A DNA stretch of 25,830 bases, taken from the NCBI GenBank assembly GCA_002435755.1, contig DIYH01000029.1, forward strand, positions 1-25,830, read 5' to 3'. The first letter of the stretch is position 1, and every line of letters starts with the position of its first letter. A program made the translations under genes and the position numbers. The DNA is from Flammeovirgaceae bacterium UBA6059 (lineage in GTDB: Bacteria > Bacteroidota > Bacteroidia > Cytophagales > Cyclobacteriaceae). The notes below the pieces were generated by a model that saw nothing but the letters and a program-made list of their open reading frames with translations, had not been told where the DNA came from and did not search any database. This document shows positions 1-6,760 of the stretch, in pieces.

Positions 1-263
1 GCATGAGGGTAGAAGGAGATGAGCTGGTATTAGAATTTGAAAGTAACTACAATTTCAACGGAGCTCCGGGCCCTATTCTATACTTGAGTAACAATCCCGT
101 CACACCCGCCTCTACCGATTATGAAATTGGTGTGGTAACGGCTAGAAGTGGTGTCCATAGCTATCGCATTCCGCTAAGCGAGGTTGGACTCAACGATTTC
201 GAGCACCTGCTTTATTGGTGTGAGCCTTTTAATATTCGTCTAGGTTTTGGATCATTTGAATAG
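1..263 (+). CDS. DM13-domain protein, 3' end only
   Basis: This is the C-terminal end of a gene that begins left of the window. The readable 86 residues match the second half of a DM13 domain: a GPILYLSN strand, an 'ARSGVHSYRIP' segment and the hallmark 'LLYWCEPFNIRLGFG' near the C-terminus with its conserved Trp-Cys pair. DM13 domains occur in extracytoplasmic proteins and have been suggested to take part in redox or electron-transfer chemistry; this is family knowledge, not shown here. The methionine codon at position 3 falls inside the domain, so it is unlikely to be the true start. Only 7 bases separate the stop from the best start of the next gene, suggesting an operon. The N-terminal half, including any signal peptide, cannot be seen. 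Confidence 0.8.
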   Translation, partial: MRVEGDELVLEFESNYNFNGAPGPILYLSNNPVTPASTDYEIGVVTARSGVHSYRIPLSEVGLNDFEHLLYWCEPFNIRLGFGSFE

Positions 264-270
264 TCAGACA

Positions 271-1152
271 TTGAAAAAGATAATTCTACTCGCGCTCCTC
301 CCTCTATCCATCTCCTTCAATGCATCTGCCGGAGGAGGATGGACCAAAAAAAAGGGCAAAGGATATTACAAGCTTATGCAGTACTGGATCATTGCAGATG
401 AGCATTTCGATAATGTCGGAAACATAGATCCTCAAACTACCTTCGGGATCTTCAGTACAGCCCTCTTTGCAGAGTATGGTATCACTGACCGTATTGACGG
501 CCTGGTTTATTTCCCCTTCTACACCAGGAGTCTGATCAACTCCAGAATCAGTGGGACCACAGGACAGACCCTCACTGAAGGTGATGTACTTGCAGGCCTA
601 GGCGATCTTGACTTAACATTGAAGTACCGACTTACAAAAGATGGTGCCAGATTCCCTGTTTCGGTAAGTGTACTATTTGGGATACCTACCGGAATACCTG
701 TGGGCGGACGGCAGGACAATTTGCAAACCGGCGATGGAGAGTTCAATCAATCGTTGAGGTTGGATGTGAGTCGTTCGATTGGACTTATACCCGGAGTGCC
801 GCTCTATGCCAGCGCATATGTGAGGTTGAACAATAGGACCAATAATTTCTCCGATGACTGGTTTGCAGGCTTGGAGCTAGGTGCTGCTTTCTTTTCACAA
901 AAACTATGGCTGATCGGTCGGCTAGATAATCAGGATTCATTTAAAAACGGTTCCGGCTCTTTTAACCCTGGTGCGGAGGGTAGTACAACCATCTTTGCGA
1001 GTAATTCGGAGTTCACAAGCTTTACTACAGAGCTTGCCTACTATGTCACAAAGGGCTGGGGTGTTTCAGTTGCTTATGGCAATGCATTTAGAGGTGAACT
1101 TATACTGGCAGATCCAGCCTACACTGTCGGAATGTTTTTTGATATGAGATGA
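271..1152 (+). CDS. Predicted outer-membrane beta-barrel protein
   Basis: I chose the TTG at 271 because it gives a compact signal peptide (MKKIILLALLPLSISF, cleavage likely near ASA-GGGW). TTG codons at 247 and 256 are also in frame but would overlap the DM13 gene and put extra polar residues in front of the signal. The mature part of about 270 residues alternates hydrophobic and polar residues and has many aromatic and glycine positions, as expected of an outer-membrane barrel. It has barrel-like turns (for example 'AEYGITDRIDGLVYFPF' and 'AYYVTKGWGVSVAYG') and no enzyme motif. It resembles the loosely defined Bacteroidota transporter/porin-like barrels, but I cannot assign a substrate. It follows the DM13 gene and lies 99 bp before a sigma-54 regulator gene on the same strand. 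Confidence 0.7.
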   Translation: MKKIILLALLPLSISFNASAGGGWTKKKGKGYYKLMQYWIIADEHFDNVGNIDPQTTFGIFSTALFAEYGITDRIDGLVYFPFYTRSLINSRISGTTGQTLTEGDVLAGLGDLDLTLKYRLTKDGARFPVSVSVLFGIPTGIPVGGRQDNLQTGDGEFNQSLRLDVSRSIGLIPGVPLYASAYVRLNNRTNNFSDDWFAGLELGAAFFSQKLWLIGRLDNQDSFKNGSGSFNPGAEGSTTIFASNSEFTSFTTELAYYVTKGWGVSVAYGNAFRGELILADPAYTVGMFFDMR

Positions 1153-1216
1153 GTCTTAAGCTTGATCTACTCCAATAAATCGTCCGCCAGCGGTCAATAG
1201 GTTGGCGCTTCATTCA

Positions 1217-1250
1217 GCTTATCACTAATTTTTCCTTCTAATTGATAAGC
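1217..1250 (+). repeat. 8-bp perfect inverted repeat at the start of a regulator gene
   Basis: GCTTATCA (1217-1224) and its exact complement TGATAAGC (1243-1250) are separated by an 18-base T-rich stretch. The right arm ends one base before the ATG of the sigma-54 response regulator at 1252. It could be an operator for autoregulation or a leader hairpin affecting translation initiation. No T-run follows, so it is not a terminator. An 8-bp match in AT-rich DNA can arise by chance. Confidence 0.35.
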
Positions 1251-1251
1251 A

Positions 1252-2631
1252 ATGATCAAAGGCAAGTCCGGCAAAATCCTCATCGTAGATGATAATCCTG
1301 ATATCTTAAGTGCCGCGCGTATTTTTCTTAAGCGTCACTTCCTGCAAGTAGATACTGAGAAATCCCCAGAGTCGCTTCCCAACCTGCTCATGAATGAGCA
1401 TTATGATGTCATCCTTCTTGATATGAACTTCACTAAGGATGTCAGCAGTGGTCAGGAGGGATTCTTCTGGTTAGATAAGATCCTTGAGATTGATCCTTCA
1501 GCAGTAGTGGTGTTGATCACCGCTTACGGTGATGTAGAGCTTGCTGTGAAGGCCATCAAAGAAGGTGCCTCAGATTTCGTAATGAAGCCTTGGGAAAATG
1601 AAAAGCTCCTGGCGACCGTCTTTTCTGCTATGCGCTTGCGAGAGTCTCGCAATGAGACTGAGAGTCTGCGTATCAAGAACCAGCAGATCTCAGCAGACAT
1701 TGATCATAGGTTCCAGGAGATCATTGGTGCTAGCCCTGCCATCAAAAAGGTATTCGAAACCATCGAAATGGTGGCCAAGACAGATGCCAATGTCTTAATA
1801 CTTGGTGAAAACGGTACCGGAAAAGAGCTCATTGCCAGAGCGCTCCACCGACATTCGCTGCGCTCTTCAGAAGCCTTTATCGGGGTGGACCTGGGTGCGA
1901 TCACTGAGTCATTGTTTGAGTCAGAGCTTTTTGGACATAAGCGCGGCGCATTTACAGACGCCAAAGCTGACAGAACAGGCCGCTTTGAAGTGGCTAGTGG
2001 CGGGACACTTTTTCTAGATGAAATTGGCAATCTCTCTACTACAGGCCAAGCGAAAATACTGACAGCCATACAGAACAAGCAGGTCTTCAAAGTAGGATCT
2101 TCACAACCTATTGATATCGATATCAGGCTTATCTGTGCTACGAACAAACCACTTTACGAAATGGTGGATAAAGGAGAATTTCGACAGGATTTACTCTACC
2201 GCATCAATACCATTGAAATCCAGTTGCCCTCACTAAGAGAGCGTCTGGAAGACATCCCGCTTCTGGCGGAGCACTTCCTCAGACAATTTGCTGATAAATA
2301 CGACAAGCCGATCAGATCACTCAGTAATGCACTCATAAAGCGGATGCAGAAGTATACATGGCCAGGTAATATCAGAGAACTACAGCATGCCATGGAACGG
2401 GCGGTTATTATGTCTCGAAATCACGTACTGGATATTGACGATTTCTTCAACGACAGCCAGCGTGACAAAGACGAACACCTCAATATGGATGCTTTTAACA
2501 TAGAAGAAATGGAGCGTATTCTGATAAGAAAAGCTATCCAAAAACATAGTGGTAACATCACCAAGGCCGCCAATGAACTCGGTCTGACTCGTTCCTCACT
2601 CTACCGCCGAATGGAGAAATATGGCATTTAA
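1252..2631 (+). CDS. Sigma-54-dependent response regulator (NtrC family)
   Basis: Complete three-domain enhancer-binding protein of 459 residues. The receiver domain (about 8-130) has the acidic pair D13/D14, phosphoacceptor D57 (VILLDMNF) and a conserved lysine in 'VMKPW'. A short insertion after D57 (KDVSSGQEG) is typical of a Bacteroidota subgroup. The AAA+ domain (about 155-380) has Walker A GENGTGKE (185-192), the sigma-54 contact loop GAFTDA (232-237) and Walker B LFLDEI (253-258). A Fis-type helix-turn-helix (about 436-459, 'NITKAANELGLTRSSLYRR') ends the protein. It should activate sigma-54 promoters when phosphorylated. The cognate kinase is almost certainly the next gene, whose start codon overlaps this gene's end by 11 bases. 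Its targets cannot be read from the window; the upstream barrel gene is only a positional candidate. Confidence 0.95.
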   Translation: MIKGKSGKILIVDDNPDILSAARIFLKRHFLQVDTEKSPESLPNLLMNEHYDVILLDMNFTKDVSSGQEGFFWLDKILEIDPSAVVVLITAYGDVELAVKAIKEGASDFVMKPWENEKLLATVFSAMRLRESRNETESLRIKNQQISADIDHRFQEIIGASPAIKKVFETIEMVAKTDANVLILGENGTGKELIARALHRHSLRSSEAFIGVDLGAITESLFESELFGHKRGAFTDAKADRTGRFEVASGGTLFLDEIGNLSTTGQAKILTAIQNKQVFKVGSSQPIDIDIRLICATNKPLYEMVDKGEFRQDLLYRINTIEIQLPSLRERLEDIPLLAEHFLRQFADKYDKPIRSLSNALIKRMQKYTWPGNIRELQHAMERAVIMSRNHVLDIDDFFNDSQRDKDEHLNMDAFNIEEMERILIRKAIQKHSGNITKAANELGLTRSSLYRRMEKYGI

Positions 2632-3967
2632 AAGCTTTCGTGCAGGCTTAATTATTCGCGTTTTGTTAATCAGTGGATCGACAGTGCTGATCGTACTTCT
2701 GCTCTGGTACGAAAAATATGTCAGTGCGCTGATCATCGCTGCTATCCTGAGTTACCAGATTGCATCGCTCATACACTTAGTGGAAACAACCAATCGCAAA
2801 CTAGCACGCTTCATAGAATCGATCCAATACGATGACTTCTCTCCTGGCTTTGAAATCGACAATCGACTCGGGTCATCTTTCAAACAGTTGAATGACTCAC
2901 TCAAAGGAATACTTGAGTTGTTTCGTGAGACCCGTAAAGCACGTGAAGAAAATTTTCAATTATTGGATACCCTCGTCAAATATGCCAATGTGGGTCTGAT
3001 GGCCTATGATTCTGGTAAGGAAATACTCTTCATCAACGCCAAGTGCTGCAGTATCTTAGGCATCCCTACTGTAAAGTCCCTACCGGAAATGTCGGGGTAT
3101 GAGCCTGCAACTACTACAGTCATCGAAGAACTCAAAGCGGGCACTAACTTTCTTTTCCGCATGGATGAGAAACGCTACCTCTCTATCTACGCCAGTGAGA
3201 TCAAGTTGGAGGGGAGGCTGCTCAGATTGGTTTCTATACAAAACATTCAATCTGAATTGCAACAAAAGGAGCTGGAGGCCTGGCAAAACCTGACAAGAGT
3301 GCTCCGTCATGAGATAATGAACAGTGTCACACCCATATCCAGCCTGATCGAGACACTTAACCAGATATTTGAAGAGGAACTCAAGGAGCATAGCCCAGAC
3401 GAGCCACTTGATAAGGAGCTCATGACCGATATGCGTGAAGCACTACAGGCCATCCAAAACAGGAGCCAAGCTCTAAAGAACTTTGTAAGCGCCTACAGAA
3501 GCTTTACCCAGATCCCTACACCTGAGTTTCAAACAGTTGCCATCAAGGATATCTTCTTCAATATTGAAAAGCTTTTTGGTCCGGAAGCTCAACAAAGACG
3601 TGTACAACTTGAATTCAATTGTGAGCCTGCCACGATTGAAATCAAAGCTGATCAGTCTATGATAGAGATGGTGATCATCAATCTCGTCAAAAATGCAATA
3701 GAGGCTTGCTCAGGACGTCCTGATGCTGAAGTCAAAGTTTCAGCCCGGTATGATGACCTGGGAAAGTGCATCATTACGGTAGTAGACAATGGTCCCGGGA
3801 TCATACCAGAAGCTATCGAGCAGGTATTCATTCCATTCTATTCTACCAAACCATCTGGCTCAGGGATTGGGCTTAGTCTAAGCCGACAGATCATGCAAAA
3901 GCACTTCGGAAATCTACTCGTAGAATCTACTCCGGATAAACAGACAACTTTTAAGCTACAATTCTAG
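2621..3967 (+). CDS. Membrane sensor histidine kinase, partner of the 1252 regulator
   Basis: This 448-residue kinase starts inside the end of the regulator gene (11-base overlap), so the two are translationally coupled and form a two-component pair. Two hydrophobic helices (about 9-28 and 35-55) are joined by only a few residues, so there is no extracytoplasmic sensor domain. A linker and a PAS-like segment (about 115-205, 'YANVGLMAYDSGKEILFINA') follow. The phosphoacceptor is H230 in 'VLRHEIMNSVTPISSL'. The ATPase domain shows the N box (NLVKNAIEA), G1 (DNGPGI) and G2 (GSGIGLSLSRQI). Sensing is therefore probably through the membrane or the cytoplasmic PAS-like region. The last 17 bases overlap the convergent HNH gene. 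Confidence 0.93.
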   Translation: MAFKSFRAGLIIRVLLISGSTVLIVLLLWYEKYVSALIIAAILSYQIASLIHLVETTNRKLARFIESIQYDDFSPGFEIDNRLGSSFKQLNDSLKGILELFRETRKAREENFQLLDTLVKYANVGLMAYDSGKEILFINAKCCSILGIPTVKSLPEMSGYEPATTTVIEELKAGTNFLFRMDEKRYLSIYASEIKLEGRLLRLVSIQNIQSELQQKELEAWQNLTRVLRHEIMNSVTPISSLIETLNQIFEEELKEHSPDEPLDKELMTDMREALQAIQNRSQALKNFVSAYRSFTQIPTPEFQTVAIKDIFFNIEKLFGPEAQQRRVQLEFNCEPATIEIKADQSMIEMVIINLVKNAIEACSGRPDAEVKVSARYDDLGKCIITVVDNGPGIIPEAIEQVFIPFYSTKPSGSGIGLSLSRQIMQKHFGNLLVESTPDKQTTFKLQF

Positions 3968-4472
3968 CCTTAATATGAGGTTCTAGGTAAGGCTTCCAAT
4001 CTTCCTGTAGCTGGCCAGAGCTATTCATTAAAAACATAACATAGGAGGGTTTATGTGGCATATTGGCTGGTTTCATCCCTACTTTATCAAGGCTGTGATC
4101 TCCTTTGCGCGCATTGCACCTGCGACATGCTGTTACCAAATTGTTCCAGGTAGACTTACCACCTTTTGACCTTGGAATAAGGTGGTCAAGGGTCAAGTCT
4201 TTGTGTGTACCACAATATTGACATTTATGACCGTCTCGCTTGAAGATATTTTGTCTGGTAAGGACAACTCCCATGTATGGCATGGTCACGTAGCGATTGA
4301 TCTTGATCACTGAGGGAAAAGGGTAAGTCTCCGATACAGAGCGTAGAGATTTGCCTTCCAGGGAATTGAGTAACTCGGCTTTTTTCAGATAAATCAACAA
4401 AAAAGCCCTCTGAACAGAACAGACTGTCATGGGACTATAATCTTGATTTAGCACGAGTACTCTATTGGTCAT
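3951..4472 (-). CDS. HNH endonuclease family protein
   Basis: A 173-residue protein with a single C-terminal-half HNH fold: zinc-type pairs CQYC and CRRC flank 'LTLDHLIPRSKGGKSTWNNL', which supplies the His (DH), the Asn and the metal-finger frame. The N-terminal 80 residues (MTNRVLVLNQDYSPM...) are a conserved extension of this widespread stand-alone HNH family. Cleavage of DNA is expected from the fold; the biological role of the family is not established as far as I know. It is the last gene of the tsaD-smpB-C40 run, 4 bases after the stop of the C40-like gene, which suggests co-transcription. There is no toxin, intein or restriction partner beside it. Its 3' end overlaps the convergent kinase gene by 17 bases. 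Confidence 0.88.
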   Translation of the reverse strand: MTNRVLVLNQDYSPMTVCSVQRAFLLIYLKKAELLNSLEGKSLRSVSETYPFPSVIKINRYVTMPYMGVVLTRQNIFKRDGHKCQYCGTHKDLTLDHLIPRSKGGKSTWNNLVTACRRCNARKGDHSLDKVGMKPANMPHKPSYVMFLMNSSGQLQEDWKPYLEPHIKARIVA

Positions 4473-4476
4473 GTGG

Positions 4477-5238
4477 TCATGTCTTGATGTACCTACGTAT
4501 ACAATTTATATTTTTTAATTCGCTCAGCGCTACCTGTTCTCTATAAACAAAGCCTCTTATTCCGATAACCTGACTTATGCTAACAACTATATGTGCGTTC
4601 TCTGGTTTTTCGGTTCCGTAGAATATTACATCACCAGGACTTGTATTGGCAATTTCGTCGACTTCCTGGCCCTGACGAGATAGTTCGATCAGGGATCGCT
4701 TGAGCTTATAGCCACAGGCTTTATATGACTGCTGGATCAATCCACCGATATCAATTCCGAAAGGTGACTTTCCACCGTTAAGTGAGGGACTAGCCATGTA
4801 TTTCTTAAGCACTGTTTCTAAAAACTCAGCATCTCTCTTTTGAGAGAGACTCTTCGCCTCACCGTTAAACGCAAGTTGCTCCTCCATTTTGAAGAGCTCA
4901 TTGGTTGAGATCGGTAAGACAGAACCCAGGAGTACCGCAATATTATTTTTCCTAAAAAGGATATTAGAAACGATATCAAGACAGACTTTGTAGTCAGACT
5001 CATTGATCTTATTGAAGTACTCGCTAGAAATCAGGAAGTGTTGATCCGCTCGAATCCAGCCAACCTGACCATCAAAGAATTGTTCTATTTTCAGCCATTG
5101 TTGATCGTTAGACACGTCTAAAACAGAATAATGCTCACCAAACAAAAGTTGAGAAAGCATCTCGCTTTTTTCGGCAGGGTCCGCATGTATTCCTACCACA
5201 CTAAGTCGACAGATTCCTTTATTCCCCGCTTCATCCAT
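4477..5238 (-). CDS. SH3 + NlpC/P60 (C40) fold protein without catalytic cysteine
   Basis: This 253-residue protein has the architecture of Bacteroidota C40 peptidases of the gamma-D-glutamyl-dipeptide hydrolase type. A bacterial SH3 region (about 8-70, 'SQLLFGEHYSVL', 'QVGWIRADQHF') precedes an NlpC/P60 domain (about 130-250, 'GGKSPFGID', 'GDVIFYG', 'NAHIVV'). In active members the second motif reads GIDCSG; here it reads GIDIGG, with I164 (codon ATC, 4747-4749) in place of the nucleophilic cysteine. H216 is kept, but the later His of the triad also seems absent, the segment reading 'VIGIRGF'. No signal peptide is visible. The reading frame is intact, so this looks like a maintained pseudoenzyme, perhaps a binding protein for peptidoglycan peptides. 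It lies 3 bases after smpB and 4 before the HNH gene. Confidence 0.82.
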   Translation of the reverse strand: MDEAGNKGICRLSVVGIHADPAEKSEMLSQLLFGEHYSVLDVSNDQQWLKIEQFFDGQVGWIRADQHFLISSEYFNKINESDYKVCLDIVSNILFRKNNIAVLLGSVLPISTNELFKMEEQLAFNGEAKSLSQKRDAEFLETVLKKYMASPSLNGGKSPFGIDIGGLIQQSYKACGYKLKRSLIELSRQGQEVDEIANTSPGDVIFYGTEKPENAHIVVSISQVIGIRGFVYREQVALSELKNINCIRRYIKT

Positions 5239-5241
5239 AAA

Positions 5242-5709
5242 TCAAAACTTCATTCTTGAGAGTTCTCTTTTTGCATCCTTCTCCATGATGCTATCACGCT
5301 TGTCATGGATCTTTTTCCCTCTTGCCAATGCAATTTCCACCTTGGCAAGACCTCTGTCGTTTATAAAAATTCTGATAGGTATAATAGTCAATCCCTTTTC
5401 GTTGGCATTGGCCTTCAACTTCACAAGTTCCTTCTTATTGAGCAGTAATTTCCTTTCTCGCATTGGATCATGGTTGGCATATGTACCCTGATCGTACTCG
5501 GCGATATTCATACTTTTCAAAAAAAGCTCGTCACGTTTAAAAAAAGCATATGCCTCTTGCAGGCTCACCTTACTCTCCCTGATCGACTTAATTTCAGTAC
5601 CTGTGAGCATGATACCCGCCTTATAAGTGTCGATAAACTCGTACTCGTATGAAGCCTTGCGGTTTTTGATATTCACTATTTTCTGAAAGCGTCCTTTGTC
5701 TTTGGCCAT
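5242..5709 (-). CDS. smpB: SsrA-binding protein SmpB
   Basis: SmpB binds tmRNA and brings it to stalled ribosomes during trans-translation. The 155 residues match the family in length and order: 'IVNIKNRKASYEYEFIDTYKAGIMLTGTEIKSIR' spread over the N-terminal part (two-part core), 'VSLQEAYAFF', 'HDPMRERKLLL', and a basic C-terminal tail 'ARGKKIHDKRDSIMEKDAKREL' that inserts in the decoding path. I chose the ATG at 5709 (MAKDKGRF); an in-frame TTG at 5718 would add three residues, and a GGAG at 5716-5713 just upstream favours the ATG. It lies 43 bases after the tsaD stop on the same strand and 3 bases before the C40-like gene. The tmRNA gene is not in the window. Confidence 0.97.
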   Translation of the reverse strand: MAKDKGRFQKIVNIKNRKASYEYEFIDTYKAGIMLTGTEIKSIRESKVSLQEAYAFFKRDELFLKSMNIAEYDQGTYANHDPMRERKLLLNKKELVKLKANANEKGLTIIPIRIFINDRGLAKVEIALARGKKIHDKRDSIMEKDAKRELSRMKF

Positions 5710-5752
5710 AATCTCCAAACAAGAGCAACGAAAATATCCTTATTATCAGTAA

Positions 5753-6757
5753 TTAAAAAGGCAATCTCGGGTTTGGTGAGGATGAAATGGATTCAAACTG
5801 CCCAGCTTGATACTTGTACGTGGCAGCTATCGCGATCATAGCGGCATTGTCTGTACAGTACTCAAAAGCTGGGATATACACTTGCCAATTTTGAAGTTCT
5901 CCCTCTTTCTTAACAGCATTTCTCAGACCACTATTAGCTGAAACTCCACCGGCTATTGCAATGCTCTGGATACCTAATTTCTCAGAAGCCCTTCTAAGTT
6001 TTTGCATCAGCATTTCGACCAGAGCGGCCTGTACACTTGCAGCAATATCAGCCTGATGTTTTTTGGTAAACCCTGGTGTATGCTTTTCTTTATCTCTCAG
6101 AAAATAGAGAACGCTTGTTTTGATACCACTGAAAGAATAGTCATAGTCAGGCACATCAGTCTTCGAAAACTGATATGCTTGCGGATTGCCATTTTGCGCT
6201 AGCTTATCGACTAGTGGTCCTCCGGGATACGGCAAGTTCAGCATCTTGGCACTCTTGTCAAAAGCCTCTCCTACTGCATCATCTCGTGTTTGACCTATGA
6301 CCTCCATATCCAAAAAACCTCTCACTAGCACGATTTGAGTATGTCCACCGCTGACCGTAAGACAGAGAAACGGAAATTCGGGACGAGGTTCGTCGATAAA
6401 ATGGGCAAGGATGTGTGCATGCATGTGATGAACACCAATCAGGGGTAAGTTCATCGCATAAGCAAATGACTTGGCAAACTGAGCACCAACAAGCAAGGCT
6501 CCCAAAAGCCCCGGTCCTTTAGTGTAAGCAACCGCAGTAATCTCATTTTTAGCTACTTTTGCAGTGTTTAAGGCCTCTTCTACTACCGGAATGATGTTCT
6601 GTTGGTGGGCTCGGGAGGCAAGTTCCGGCACCACTCCACCATATTTCTCATGAATCGACTGTGTGGCTATAATATTGGAAAGAATGGTGCCGTTTTTGAT
6701 TATTGCCGCTGCAGTTTCATCGCAAGATGATTCGATGGCCAGTATTATCTCACTCAT
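5753..6757 (-). CDS. tsaD: tRNA N6-adenosine threonylcarbamoyltransferase TsaD
   Basis: TsaD transfers the threonylcarbamoyl group from TC-AMP to A37 of ANN-decoding tRNAs (t6A), working with TsaB and TsaE, which are not in the window. The 334 residues start at the ATG at 6757 with the canonical 'ILAIESSCDETAAAI'. The metal-binding histidines fall at H111 and H115 within 'VHHMHAHILAH'. 'VSGGHTQI', 'GEAFDKSAKML', 'GGVSANSGLR' and 'CTDNAAMIA' (ligand aspartate) follow in family order. A longer reading to 6802 would add 15 non-conserved residues overlapping the tamB-like gene and is rejected. It appears to head the minus-strand run tsaD-smpB-C40-HNH. Only 3 bases separate its start from the start of the divergent tamB-like gene. 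Confidence 0.97.
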   Translation of the reverse strand: MSEIILAIESSCDETAAAIIKNGTILSNIIATQSIHEKYGGVVPELASRAHQQNIIPVVEEALNTAKVAKNEITAVAYTKGPGLLGALLVGAQFAKSFAYAMNLPLIGVHHMHAHILAHFIDEPRPEFPFLCLTVSGGHTQIVLVRGFLDMEVIGQTRDDAVGEAFDKSAKMLNLPYPGGPLVDKLAQNGNPQAYQFSKTDVPDYDYSFSGIKTSVLYFLRDKEKHTPGFTKKHQADIAASVQAALVEMLMQKLRRASEKLGIQSIAIAGGVSANSGLRNAVKKEGELQNWQVYIPAFEYCTDNAAMIAIAATYKYQAGQFESISSSPNPRLPF

Positions 6758-6760
6758 TCT

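Noticed and set aside
1185..1207. Possible terminator CGCCA...TGGCG after the barrel gene
   Set aside because: Only 5 bp with a 13-base loop and no T-run.
1202..1220. Sigma-54 promoter-like TTGGCGC...AGCTT before the first regulator gene
   Set aside because: The GG and GC elements are 11 rather than 10 bases apart, one off the required spacing, and the -12 half is poor.
1704..2147. Minus-strand open frame of 147 codons inside the first sigma-54 regulator gene
   Set aside because: Antisense shadow of the conserved AAA+ domain; serine/proline-rich translation without a recognisable fold.
3951..4472. HNH gene, with the HSDR_N-type gene at 21636, as parts of a restriction or defence system
   Set aside because: They are 17 kb apart, on housekeeping transcripts, with no methylase, helicase or specificity gene.
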